DNA from: Sipunculus nudus
Taxonomy: Eukaryota > Annelida > Sipuncula > Golfingiida > Sipunculidae
Assembly (NCBI GenBank): GCA_026874595.1
Contig: CM049318.1
Location: 27,616,956-27,680,955, forward strand
Reading direction: 5' to 3'
DNA length: 64,000 nucleotides
Shown here: piece after piece, positions 44,101 through 59,100 of the stretch
How the letters are laid out: every line of letters starts with the position of its first letter
Position numbering within the stretch: the first letter of the stretch is position 1
Translations under genes and position numbers: made by a program
Notes under the pieces: generated by a model
Told to the model about the DNA's origin: nothing
The model's database searches: none
Seen by the model: the letters and a program-made list of their open reading frames with translations, nothing else

Positions 44101-47100
44101 TTGTTACGACTTATATAGTTGCAGATAAAAACACAGCAATAGTACCTAATATTGTATCAGTATGGCAGTGCAATAGGGCAAGCTTGACATAAGTTAACAA
44201 GACTTTCCACTATTCACTGCACATAAGATTCAGGCTTATAATTTAAATCCCTCTGACGCCACATATTGAACCATAAAATGATGAGATATAAACACAATTA
44301 TTGTTGTTATACAGACCGACATACTGCCTGAAGGACCAGAGTCCCTCAGAGCCCCATCCCGTTGACAAGGCAACCATGTGCACGCCTCGTAGATTCGGTG
44401 CGTTGTATGTCAGGAAAACGTTATTGTACACAGTCCAGCCTCTACCAACCTGCAATGTGTCATATTTATATATTAGAGAGAATTGGTACATACCTTATAC
44501 ACAGAGGATTCAGATTTAGTCTGATTTTTGTTATGAAACATTTTCAATATTATGAATTATACTAATAAAATTATATTAAAAAGTTCACAAAAAATAAGTC
44601 AGAACATAATTAAATCAAAATAAAAAATTAATAAAAGTAATAATCATAGAACAAAATTTAAAATCGATTTATAGTGCACAAAAAGGGCATACAGAATTGG
44701 ATTCATTAGTACAATATGGATTGATAAAGACATTCTTATAAATAGAATATTAATAATAACTGTCTGGTCTTGAACGTTTTTAAAGTCTCTGAATAAGACT
44801 ACATAAATACAGTCTTGTGGCTTCATTTTCTATTATCTGGCTTTATTTACCTATTATCAGGTCCATTTTACACATAAAAAACACCCAAAATCATCAACAG
44901 TGACAGAGAAACCACATTTAATGTTAAGTACCAGGATAGTTCCTTGTCGCCAGCTGATCCAAAATGGCCTCTGACTGTTGCAGCTCAAGATGTTTTTAGT
45001 GTTTGCCTGAGCTACGACCCTTCCTTGCGCACCATCACGTATATCAGATTTAGTGTTTTTGTATCCTCCCAGCACTATTTCGTAAGGGAACACTGTTGCA
45101 GTGCTGAGTGATTCGAAGAGGCCAATGTGGGCGTCATTACACGCTCGCACAGTGAAGAAAATGAAGTCCTCTTTCACGATCTGGTAGTGGGCATTGGTGT
45201 ATGTGTAAAAGTCAGGTGTGCGTATTCTGGCCACTTGTCCTGTATATTAAATAAAGTCTCATTAGCATACAGCTACTGGGGATTTATCTAGGGCTTGACA
45301 TTTACAGCTAACTGCTTACCCTGGGCAAGTGTAAGTTCCAGAAAATGATGAGAATACAAAAATTCTGCTCCTACTTGCCCAGATGGGTCCAGTGTAATCA
45401 TTTGCCAAAAGCCTTAATCTAAATTTATATGTATTTAGCCATGTTATCTCTAGGAAAAATGAAATCTTATTGATAATGCTTCCATATCTTGAATTATCTG
45501 TTAAATGTCAAGCCCTTATATCTTAATATTATTATTAAACATACAGAAAGACATTACAGTTCACATGTAGTCCAAATAAAAAAAACAAACTTGCACATGG
45601 AATTTATTCGGAATCATAGGAATTTATGTGTATTTTGAATGTTTCCTCATTTCTTCATTCTCCCTCTAATCGATGCAATTAAAGTAAGATGTATATTATA
45701 TATGGAGATAAAGCTTAATGATAAAGATTCATCGCTGTACGTACCTGTGGCCAAGCCGTATTTCCATTCCCCACGCTGGTTATTTCCCGTCGTCATGGCG
45801 ACCAGGTAAGCCGGTTTTGGTTGCTGGTCAGTATACTCCATAAATACGTTCTCTCCTGGACTGTCTCCTCGCCCAACCTGTATCAATGAACCGTCCCAGC
45901 TCACCCAGAACGGCCGACTCTCACGGCAGTCCAAGATACCGTTGGTCTCCTCCTCAACAACCTTACAAACAGAGGTTTACATGGTTTTCACGTTTTCAAG
46001 TCCAGGCATGAAATACAATAATATATATGAACATAAAAATATACAGAATCGAAAAAGAAGGTAAAAATGTTTTTTTGGTGGTGCAGCTGTAGTAAGTCAG
46101 TTTCCTTGCAAGGAAAACCAGGTACAGTGAACTCCCGCATGACGACCACCCCGCTGACACGACCACCCCGCTAACACGACCATTTTTTTTGGTCCCAGAA
46201 TTGTCACATATAAATTATCATATAAAAAACTTCGGTAACACGACCACCCCTCTATCACGACCGACGACCACTTTTTTTAGTCCCGTCCTTCAGTTGAGCC
46301 CCCGTATCACGACCACTGGCCCGTGGCGACCGCAGCCCATTGAGCAGATAACACGCTCATCGCCCAGCAGGGACTTAGATAATAGCCCGTAATTAATTAG
46401 TCGTATGACGATCACTGGCCCATGACATGCTCATCGCCCAGCTTGGACTTAGATAGAAGCCCGTGATTAATTAGCCGGACCCGTTGGAAAGCTCGGTTTT
46501 ATCTGCCAAGCCATAGTTAGGCTTGTTTGTAATGCCGCCAAACCTGTCAGCCAAACTATACGCATCAACAGATATCGGACTCCATTGTCCGTTACAATGT
46601 TTATTGAGTACGGCTGTTAGATTAGCATTTAACATACTGGTAAAAAAGGAGTTTGCCAAACATAACTGACACCTCATGCATATATTCAGGTGAGCCAGGT
46701 GAAACTGTGACAAATCACAGTTCAGCCTCAAGGAGAGGATAGATATTATCAGGACCGCCGTGACTCAGCCCGGTACAAGTCAAAGAAAACTAGAAACTCA
46801 GTTTGGATTTTTATATAAACAGGGACAACAACTTAATATTTACTTAAAATACCCACACTTTCGCCTACGTCAATATTTTCAGACTAATATACAAGCATCC
46901 CCCTAACATGACCACCCCGCTAACACGACCACTTTGCCTGGTCCTGCAGGTGGTCGCGTTAACAGGGTTTTACTGTATGTTGTATCTATAGTATCATTTG
47001 TTTATTTCTCTTTCTATATTTAGACCTAAAATATTCATTAATGGATATTTTTTTTTTCAAATTTATATAAGTTAGTATATACTATGATTATCTTTCCTTC

Positions 47101-50100
47101 ACTTTAATGATATTGGTTCCTGATACTGCTGTTATACAAGAAAAAGATTGCCAGATAGCCCTTATAGTGCAATAAGAGGTAAGGATGTGTCACCAGACTT
47201 GAGAACACCAGTCAGATCCATAAAAAATCAAATGTGCCACAGACACTGGGAATAAAATATTGAGTATATTCTCAAACATACAGATAAAGAATATGTATCT
47301 GGAACTGTGCACACTTGCATGAAGACACAGTTTTAGTCAATTTTCCATGACCATTTGTAAATACTAGGGTGATCAAGCAAGAGCCTGCACTATTAAACAA
47401 TAATCATTGACCAGTGCTCATTCACAAAAAAAAATGATACCAAAGCAGGATAAGGGATTCCATATGACAATTATATTTTTTCAGGGTGGCATTGGTTCCA
47501 AGTGTTGGGAATATTTTTCTGCATGTCTGTGGATACACGCACAGGCTGTGTTTTATAGAAGCAACACAGATGACCTTCCTCACCTCAACCTTTTGACCTT
47601 GTTCATTCATCCTGTTTATGTGGCTGTGCGTGTTGCCATCTACGCCAATCGTCACCTCATAATTGTAATTAGTCCAATTTGATATTTGTGTTCCAAGCGC
47701 TAGACGGACATCAGAACAAGCCATGACCCTGAACCGATGGTACCCTGATGGTATTGTTGTCATGGTTTCTTCAAATCTTCCTGTACCAGATGATGTCACT
47801 GTGAACCTCTTATCTGGTAAAGAATAGATATACATACTTATATAACAAAATATAAAATATACATCAAATTACACGGGAACACTGAGGTGAAATTTACAAA
47901 CTGCCAAAAACAAAGAAAAAAAATTTTATGATTCTAACTGTAAGGCTGTAAAAAAAGAAATCCACCTTGTTTTCACACTTATATTGGAAAGTAGAGTTGT
48001 GATTTATTTTGTGTTGTACCGGTAAAATGTATTTGCAAGGAACATATGAATACAGAAGTCTATAACCTCTGTTTTTATCTGGTAAAGAATTTTCACTGTT
48101 TTAAAAGGTCACATTATAGAATGATTATTTTTCGAAAATGTAAAGTTTTGAGATTAAACATCATTCACAGTGAGCATAGACACAGTGCACCTTAAAGGAA
48201 CCATAATATTATAAATTATGATAACGATACACAAAGAAACAACATTAAGGCAAGGTCTGTAACGATACATTATATCACAATACTATGCATATTGAAATTC
48301 CTTAAATACTTTGCTCACAGCATGATATCTGATATCAGGAATATTTTATTTTATACTCCAAGCCAATTCTATTCCATATTTTTAAAAAATATACCCAAAC
48401 TTCTCTCTTGAAATTTGATTTCCAAGCCATAAACTCTTTGTCAATAAGATGCAACTCCCATTATTTTGATTATTGATGTTTCACCAAACATGCCTGACAT
48501 GGTGATGAAAGACTGTAATCAAATACTGTAAAGGTATTTTTCTTCAGATGATAAAAAATTTCTGATAAATCGCACCATACTTTGTTGCGTAATGCATCAG
48601 TGTACCAGTTTACCACTAAAGCCCTAATTATACACCCCCCCCCCCCCCCCCGTAACCAAGCATTTACCTTCAACTTCAGTGAATTCCCATGTTCCTTCAC
48701 TCTGTGAACTCGTTGAGAACGACAATGAATCAACAGACCTGGCATTCTGGTCTTCATACTCAGCAATAATTTCTGTGCCAGGAACTGGGCCGTTACCTAG
48801 CTGGATATGTCCATCATTCCAGCTCAGCCAGAACCACTGTGAACGGTCACAGCTCAGGATGTTACCAGTGTCAATGACCGTGTTCCATGTGCTAACGTCA
48901 ACATCACGTCTTATGCGAGTCTTCTGGTTGTTGTCAGAACCGATGACAATTTCGTATGAAGTGTACCTAGTGACCCCTGGGTATTGTGACAAGGCGATCT
49001 TTGCATCCTGGCATGCTTTGACCTTGAAGGCCATTTCGTGAAAGTGATGGCTGAACCATAGCTGTCGGTTATTGTCTGTCCTGGATGTGTTGGATGTTAG
49101 ACTGCGCACTAAAAGCAAATAAAGTAACAAACCGAACACTGATTAATGTGCCTCATTTTCCAAAAGTGATTCTCTAGTCACTAATTGACCACAATTTTGT
49201 GCTGAAACACTATTAAATCGACCAACATTAATTATATTTTAATTAGGTTTACCTCAAATAAATCTTTGCAGCCTAGTATGCAAATAACACTTTTTAAAAA
49301 TTACTACTACTACTACTACTAACAATAATAATAATAAAACAGCTCTTATATTAATACTAAATATCAATAACACTAATATTAATTATAAAACAAGGGACCT
49401 ATGGGTCACGACGCTCAGCTGTTATATATGATAAAAAATATTTTTAGAAATGAGGCACATGCTGGTTTTGTGTGGTAATAAATATAAGCTGTATTATGAG
49501 TTGTATGTATGATTTTGATTGTATCTTTGGAGACAGGGAAGAGGATTGATTTCATTTATTTTATTAACAAATGGAGTGCTCTTGTCACACAGATTTTGAC
49601 TTGGCCATATAACTTATAAGCAGAACATATAATATAAGAGTTTAACTATTTATTAAAAAAATTACAAATATTGTCCCAAATATAATTTTTATTAAAAATA
49701 ATAAGAGAATCATATGATTTTTTAAAATGAAATATAACTGATATGATTATTAAAATAATATTAAAGAATATATTCATGAATGCATTCATGAATACATTTT
49801 GAAAGTATTTGCACGAGTATTCATATACTTTCATTTTTACCTGAATTCCCATTCTTTATGCAAGAAATTTTATAATGGAGTACATAATCATATTCGTATT
49901 TAAATACAATTACAAAGTATTTGCACCATGTCTGGTATTTATTCAGTTTTCACCAAACAATGATTTTGAGAATCCAGAATATACAAAATTCACACATTTC
50001 AATAATGATCATAAGTACCTGGTTTTATGGCTTTTATTTATATTAAAAAATAACTGTAAAAAATTCATTTTGGACTAATTTCACATCAATGTACACACTA

Positions 50101-53100
50101 GACACAGTAGGAATCTAGATTAATATCATCAACTGCATCTTTGTCTATCATTAATTTCCTTCATATAATCCCTAATGATTAGTAATGAATAATATGATTT
50201 ACTTCTTTATCATTAAAAATGAACTGAAAAATGCCATAGGTGACTGCATGGTGTTATTTGGAATATGTGACATTCTACCCATCGATACAAGATTCTTATA
50301 TCATCAGTAACTGCAAGTTAATTTCCTGTTATTATAAACTAACAAATTCCTTTTCTATTTTTCTTTAATTTGTTATTAAAAACCAAGAAAAATTTATTAA
50401 TTTATTGTTTATTGTTATGCTGTTGGTTAAAACTACTAGATGAGTTGGGTTGGACACCTGGATCAACTGTGGCTGGCCATAAGCTGCCTGGATTCTCGCC
50501 TCAAGCGTGCATAATTTGATGAAAGATCAACAAGGTCAACATACAGGTGACTCAAGAGGGGCTGGAGAGAGCCAAAGTCTGACAGGGTCTCATAAAAAAC
50601 ATTAATAAAAGCTACAATATTTGGCCAATTTCTTTCAGCTTTCTAAACTAAAAAGCTGAAATCCTTATGTGTGCATGATATGAAAATTATATCAGCAGTG
50701 CTCATGGGAAACAAACGTGCCATGGTCACAGTTGGGCAAAATTTAAGGTACTAATTTTATATTTATACTAATAACTTATAAAATTTGAAAAATTCAGAAC
50801 TAATTTTGGGTATTCAATTGAATCTTGATTAAATAATGTTACATCCCTGACAATAAAATCTCTAGCTTCAGCAATGCCCTTGTTAAGGGAGTAAATATAT
50901 TTTTTGATTTTTTACAAAGTGCATTATGTTTGGGCCCATAACTTAAAAAAAATACACAATACTGACATCATTTCTGGCATGTGCATAGTGAATGTATAGA
51001 AAAATATGTATATTATATATGATCAAAGTCAGATCAGTGGTTTTGATATTAGGCAGTCTTAAAGTGTAACAATGAGTTTTTAATGGAAAAATGAAGTTTT
51101 TCATTGATATCTCGAAGGAATTAAGTCCTAGTGACCAAATTCTTGGCATGGTAGGGGATTTTGGAGAAATCTAACTGTATGCCAAATTTAAGGAACTTAG
51201 AGCTGAAGCTCGGGAGCTGAGCTCTAGCAAACTGCATAACACTAGCAATATGTGACATGGTGCTTGAAAACTTGAATAAAATCTACAGTTTTAGATCAAC
51301 TGGTTTCAAATTTTTGGTGTTAACAGTTGAAATGCTAACAAAAACATGCTGTGAAAATTAAATCCACAGCAGTTACAGCAAAAAAAACGTGCCATGGTCA
51401 AAGTTGGGCAAAATTTAAGGTACCAATTTTTTATTTTTGCTAATATTTTAAAAAATGTAAAAGATTTTGATCTAATTTTGGGTATACAATTTAATTTTGA
51501 TTAATAAAAGTAATATTACTGGAAAAAAAGTGCTTAGCTTTAACAAGTTTTGTGTTAAGTGATAAAATTTCTTTCCTGATTATTTACAAAATGCATTATG
51601 TTTGGGCCCAGAACTTTTTTAAATTATATAATACAGACCTAATTTCTGGCATGTACATAGGAATTATATAGAGGATTATTTATAGGAAATATGAGGAAAA
51701 ACAGATGAGTGGTGTTGATATTAGGCAGTCCTGAAGTGTGAAAATAGGTTTTTAATAAAAAACTGAGGTTTTTCCTTAATTTCTCAAAGGAATGAAGTCG
51801 CAAAGACCCAGTTTTCAGCTTGGTAGGAGATCTTGGGGACATCTAACACTATGCTGAATTTTGGATTCCTAGGTCTTATGGTTTCAAAACGTGCCACATC
51901 TACGGACGGACGGACGGACGGACTGACGGACGGACGGACGACGGACAATGGACCACGACTATAGCTCAGATGACTTATAGTCAGCTGAGCTAAAAATGCC
52001 ATAGGTGACTGCATGGTGTTATTTGGAATATGTGACATTCTACCCATCGATACAAGATTCTTATATCATCAGTAACTGCAAGTTAATTTCCTGTTATTAT
52101 AAACTAACAAATTCCTTTTCTATTTTTCTTTAATTTGTCATTAAAAACCAATAAAAATTTATTAATTTATTGTTTATTGTTATGTTGTTGGTTAAAACTA
52201 CTAGATGAGTTGGGTTGAACACCTGGATCAACTGTGGCTGGCCATAAGCTGCCTGGATTCTCCCCTCAAGCGTGCATAATTTGATGAAAGGTCAACAAGG
52301 TCAACTTACAGGTGAATCAAGAGGGGCTGGAGAGAGCCAAAGTCTGACAGGGTCTCATAAAAAACATTAATAAAAGCTACAATATTTGGCCAATTTCTTT
52401 CAGCTTTCTAAACTAAAAAGCTGAAATCCTTATGTGTGCATGATATTAAAATTATATCAACAGTGCTCATGGGAAACAAACGTGCCATGGTCACAGTTGG
52501 GCAAAATTTAAGGTACTAATTTTATATTTATACTAATAACTTATAAAATTTGAAAAATTCAGAACTAATTTTGGGTATTCAATTGAATCTTGATTAAATA
52601 ATGTTACATCCCTGACAAAAAAGATCTCTAGCTTCAGCAATGCCCTTGTTAAGGGAGTAAATATATTTCTTGATTTTTTACAAAGTGCATTATGTTTGGG
52701 CCCATAACTTTAAAAAAATACACAATACTGACATCATTTCTGGCATGTGCATAGTGAATGTATAGAAAAATATGTATATTATATATGATCAAAGTCAGAT
52801 CAGTGGTTTTGATATTAGGCAGTCTTAAAGTGTAACAATGAGTTTTTAATGGAAAAATGAAGTTTTTCATTGATATCTCGAAGGAATTAAGTCCTAGTGA
52901 CCAAATTCTTGGCATGGTAGGGGATTTTGGAGAAATCTAAATGTATGCCAAATTTAAGGAACTTAGAGCTGAAGCTCGGTAGCTGAGCTGTAGCAAACTG
53001 CATAACACTAGCAATATGTGACATGGTGCTTGAAAACTTGAATAAAATCTACAGTTTTTGATCAACTGGTTTCAAATTTTTGGTGTTAACAGTTGAAATG

Positions 53101-56100
53101 CTAACAAAAACATGCTGTGAAAATTAAATCCACAGCAGTTACAGCAAAAAAAAAAATGTGCCATGGTCAAAGTTGGGCAAAATTTAAGGTACCAATTTTT
53201 TATTTTTGCTAATATTTTTAAAAATTTAAAAGATTTTGATCTAATTTTGGGTATACAATTTAATTTTGATTAAGAAAAGTAATATTACTGGAAAAAAAGT
53301 GCTTAGCTTTAACAAGTTTTGTGTTAAGTGATAAAATTTCTTTCCTGATTATTTATAAAATGCATTATGTTTGGGCCCATAACTTTTTTAAATTAAATAA
53401 TACAGACCTAATTTCTGGCATGTACATAGGAATTATATAGAGGATTATTTATAGGAAATATGAGGAAAAACAGATGAGTGGTTTTGATATTAGGCAGTCC
53501 TAAAGTGTGAAAATAGGTTTTTAATAAAAAATTGAGGTTTTTTCCTCAATTTTTCAAAGGAATGAAGTCGCAAAGACCCAGTTTTCGGCTTGGTAGGAGA
53601 TCTTGGGGACATCTAACATTATGCTGAATTTTGGATTCCTAGGTCTTACGGTTTCAAAACGTGCCACATCTACGGACGGACGGACGGACGGACAGACGGA
53701 CGGACGACGGACAATGGACCACGACTATAGCTCAGATGGCTTATAGTCAGCTGAGCTAAAAATATCATATAAGTAATATTTATAACATTAATTATATTTC
53801 TGATACTGTTACAACTACTACTTCAAATTATACTAGTAATGATAATATTTACTAAAATAACATTAAACCATGATAATGGCAGACATCACAGATGATCTCA
53901 CCTTCTGTATCCTCAAGAATCCACTCTGCTCCCCCGACAGCAGCGGAGGTCCTGAGTGACACGGCTCGTACTCCGTGATTCCTGGACGGCCTGAACGCAA
54001 GTATTCTGTTGGTGTGAACGCTTTCTCGTCCCACCTCGAGAAGTACGTTACCTGGCTCACCGAAGCTGATCCAGAACCGACGTGGCTCATGACAGCTCAG
54101 GATCTCTGTAAATAAATTTATTGAAGATATAATGACAAAATAAATATATAGAATCTAACACACTCTCTTATCTGATATTTTTGTTGACTTTCATTACAAA
54201 TTTTTTTTTCAGTGTTATCGATTATGTAAAACTTATACAAAGGTGGTCTGATTAATAAGATTCTTTAGTCTAAATGAGCAAAGGGATGGTATTTGTTTGT
54301 CACATTTTGTGCCTTTCCTGTAACATGATAAAGAATATGGGACTGAATAGCAATACATTATGCTTTCTGCAATACTTAACAAAATATAAGTTACATACGT
54401 GGCGTTTGTGCCGTGACTGCATCAGCCCCATCTACTGACTCCCTGATGCTGGTGATGGTGTTGCCCTGGTTACCGATCACAACCTCATATGTGTCCTGAA
54501 GATGCAACAATAATTTTCATTATTTATTTTTACAGAAAATTGTTAGGACTCATTATTTGCTAACAATTATTGTGTAGTAAAACAGAATGGAATAATTATA
54601 AAACAAAATGATCACGAGTTCCGGAAGGCAGATGTATGTTTTCCAGAGATAGGAGCAGTTTGGATGTACTTCTTGGTAACAAATATCAATTGACCTATCT
54701 ATGATCTCTATGTGACCTTAATAGCATATTCATTCAATGAATAATCATAAGCATTGGACTAAAGAACAACCAATCAGGTGTCTATAAGCACTGTAAAGCA
54801 TCAATCATCGACAAAAACAAAATTTTGCATAATTTGACAGAGCTCTGTAAAACAGATCACGTGCAGTCTGTGAATACTACCAGTGCCCATGTCGGCAATT
54901 TTTCAGGGATATTTTGTTTTATACAAAGGAGACGGTATAAAAACTTATAGGCTACAGGTTGCAGAAGCCATTCCTCCGACTACCGAGTGAATAATAATGT
55001 CTTACCTGGCACGTATAAGACAAATAATCCAAAATACTGCAAGACAGTTCATAATGACTGCGATATAGTAAACAATGGTCAGGCGATACCGATTGATGAC
55101 GTCAGTCAATACCACATCATGGGTCATCAACTTTTGTGACATCATTATTATGTTGTATGAAGTTCTCACTGCCATGGGCACGGGATACCTTCTGTGTAGG
55201 AGCATTTTGGGGGCTCATTATAACAAAAAGTTAAAAGTGCGGAGCATTTGGGCTATGGTGGATAGGTCAATTATGGATGATTCTATATATAGCAACACAG
55301 TGATTAACTAGAATACGGGTAGTCGACAAGGGACTACGTGTATCCGTCTAAATCAGAGTGGAACGGGTGAAGTGAGGCATCGATTGAGTGGCATGGGGAA
55401 ATAGAGTGAAGTGTTGCATATTAGCATGGATGTCTGCAGCCAAATTGTATAAGTAGGTTGCGCCACCTACCAAAAATCCAGAAAGCTGTCCAAGTTGTAT
55501 ACATATGCAAAATTTAAGGCAGATAAGTCAAACCACTACATGTATATGAGTGATTTTAGCCTGTGGCAGACAAACACTGATGGACGCTGAGCAAAAATGG
55601 TTGCAGGTGGTGCCACCAGTTTTGCGTATGATAAAGAGCTATGTGAGGACTATACACATGCAAAACTTTGGCCCAATCGGTCAAACGGTTCCCAAGATAT
55701 GAGCTTGGATGTCTGCTGCATAAACTAGAATGCAGGTGGCGCCACCTGTCATATAATCAAGACAGCTGTAGGGGATGTATAAACCTGCAAAATTTTGGGC
55801 AGATATGTCAAACCACTGCCAAGATATGAGTGATTTTATCCCATGGCAGACAAACAGAAGGGAGCTGTGCAAAAATGGCTGCAGGTGGCGCCACCAGTTT
55901 TGCGTATAATAAAGAGCTATGTGAGATCTATACACATGCAAAATTTTGGCCCAATCCGTCAAACGGTTCCCGAGATATGAGCTTGGATGTCTGCAGCGTA
56001 AACGTGAATGTAGGTGGCGCCACCTGTCATAAAATCAGAAAAGCTATCCAGGATGTATATGCATGCCGAATTTTAGGCAAAAATGTCAAACCACTGCCGA

Positions 56101-59100
56101 GATATGAGTGATTTTATCCCATGGCAGACAAACAGACGGGAGCTGTGCAAAAATGGCTACAGGTGGCGCCACCAGTTTTGCGTATGATAAAGAGCTATGT
56201 GAGATCTATACACATGCAAAATTTTGGCCCAATCCGTCAATTGGTTCCCGAGATATGAGCTTGGATGTCTGAAGCTAAAATGTGAATGTAGGTGGCGCCA
56301 CCTGTCATAAAATCAGGAAAGCTATCCAGGATGTATACGCATGCCAATATCAGGTGAATCAGTCAAACCACTGCATAGATATAAGTGATTTTAACCCAAG
56401 GCAGACGAACAGATGGACACTGTGCAAACATGGTTGCAGGTGGCGCCACCATTTTTTGTGTATGTTATAATGCTCTCCAAGGGCTACATTTGTGCAAAAA
56501 AATTTTCCTGATCGGTCAAATGCTTCCCGAGATATGTGGGATTGTGTGGAAACAGACGCACAAACGGACGCAGAGCGCAGAGGAAAGGTCAGGGGTCAAA
56601 ACAAAATCGGGGCGCAGCAGTTCACATGTGACCCGTCTATAATCCCGGGTTTTGTAAAATTCCGCCCAGCAGTTACGGAGGAGTTCTCCGGACACCTACG
56701 CGGCGGCGGCGGGCAGCTGAAAACATAGTATCCGCAAAACTCTGTTTTGGCGGATACAATAAGGCAGATTATTTCATGCAACTGAATACTGCAAGGCTAA
56801 TTATCATGTCATCAAAAATATGTAAAGTTGAAGTGGAGATAGAAAGGAAATGATATTAAACATTTACTGGAGCCAAGCTGCCTGGGTGGTGGTGTAATTT
56901 AATGTTGTCTTACCCTGTTGGTTCTGAATGCCAACGAGGACAGTGCAATGCGTGCTTCTCCACATGCCTTGACCTCAAATTCCAGGTAATGCCGGCGTAC
57001 CTGTATGCTATTCTTAGTGTAATCATCAGTACTAGCGGTGAACATCGTAAAAACGTCACCTGAAATTATATGGTAATCTAATTACTCCAACATGCCAAAG
57101 TGCCTCATAGGAAAAATCTGCTTCACTTGATTTGATAACAACCTGGTTATATTTCTTAATAATGGAAAACTGGTGAAATTTTTTAAAACAGTCACTAGTA
57201 ATCAACTGAAACAAAACATATTAAGCCTGCACTGGATGTGTGTAGTTTTCTTCACTGAAAACACATTATTTATGACTGTAAAATGGTTTGATGTGATGAA
57301 ACATGTAAAAGATGATTTACTGATGTCTATTTACTCCAACATACTGTGACGTGACATATATTGTCAGCAATGTTTTCCACTGTATGTAATAGACTGTTCA
57401 CAAGAGCAAAGAAATAAATTGACGAAAGACCATAGCTTAATAAAAATTCAATTAATATTTCTGAAATGCCCATCACTTTTTTGTCACTCTTCAATTCACT
57501 GAAAACTTTCACTCATACTGACCCTCAAAGTTCCTGAACTCCCAAGCACCAGCCTTATTACTCGATGTGGAAACACTGATAAAATTGGTGTCACGTGGTC
57601 GGGGTGTCGGTGGAGTTCGCAGGACGACTTCATCTCCAACTTCTCGTCCCGTTCCGAGGATGAGCTGATCCCTTGTCCATTGGAGCCAGAAGAATCGGAT
57701 CTTGTTACAATCCAGGATTTCGTTTGTGTCCGTACTGGCCCAGACCTCACCGGTACCAAGAGTCTGTAGGAGTGACCAAAAACAGTCTAATAATAATAGC
57801 AGGCAGACCTGCCAATTTTACAAATACCTGAAAGACACTGTCTCCTTAGGGCAGGTGCCCTAACATGTTACAAACGTATATCACAGTCTCTAAGTTTGAA
57901 TTTCTGGAATGGAGACAAAAAAAAAAAAGTTTTATCTTTTAGTTATGTTTTGGTGTGCTTAGTAGCTACAATAAAAACATTCTGAAACCTTCCATAGCAT
58001 TTCAGAATGTAAAATATTTGACTTCTTTATAAAAATAAAGGACGATTTTCAACTTTCACAATCCTCTAAGGTTCATAATTTTAAAGCTAAAACATCCAGC
58101 TTTAGCTAATATACTTTGATCTTATATTCATTAGCAGACTGCTAATATTTTTAAACTTAGATAGAGAATGTGCTAAATGGATTTTAAACAATAGGACAAA
58201 AAATGGTTACCCTTCTCTCGATGCGAGTTTGCTTGTTGTCATTTTCCCCGATTATGACCTCCCAGGCATCATTCATGTCATCACGAACATCATTCAGCAT
58301 GAGACGAGCATTGGAGCACGCCTTCAGGCCAAAGACTATTTCCTCATATCCTGTTACCTGTATCAAAGCTTGTGTATAGTCTGGGTTGGCATTCCTGTCT
58401 GATGTTGTCACCTGAAGCAGCCTCCCTATTAAAAAAAAACAAATATAGGTGTAACAATTCTTTTAGAAAAGAAAAATTGACAGAAATGTTGGACACATCC
58501 GAGTTTCCATACACCCAGGTTTTACTTAAAATAAAAAATTTAAGTTTTGCTCAAACCTAGAGCAGATGGGTCAAACTCAGAGACAAGTGCAACATATGAG
58601 TGCCATATCTAATCCTGATTATGGTGAACCAGTTTACTTAAAATCTTAAAGTAGTGGGTTCTGCAATGTAGTTTGCCATACAAAAGCCTCAAAGTTTATT
58701 TAATATAACATGGGTTTGCTGACAGCACTTGGTTCATAATAAAATTTACAGTGCTGCAAACAAAAGCTATTTTGTGAGAAGGATTGGGTCAAAGGGTAGC
58801 TAAATGACCTCAAGCACGTAGCAATTGGTTAACCTGCATGGACTAGGAACCCATTTACAGTAAAACAGACAAATGTGAACCAAATACTGTGACTACAGTT
58901 CATCACAAGGACAGTATAATACATATTTAATTATCATCCAAGATTTACGTTAGTTATTATGTATTTACCATTTTCTGGTTTCAGATATGATTCCTCTCTG
59001 TGTACTGTGCAGGTTTGTTCATAATAAACAAGGAGGATAAACAGGCTTATCCATTATATTTCTCACCATAGTGTCTGAGGAACTGGAATCGTCCCACAGC

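Noticed and set aside
50943-52915. Repeated 68-88 codon minus frames
   Set aside because: They recur only because of the 1,765-bp tandem duplication and are low-complexity and AT-driven.
49109-53901. A gene boundary dividing the array into two genes
   Set aside because: No start exon, stop codon or poly-A context is seen, and the phases on both sides match. It cannot be fully excluded without transcripts.
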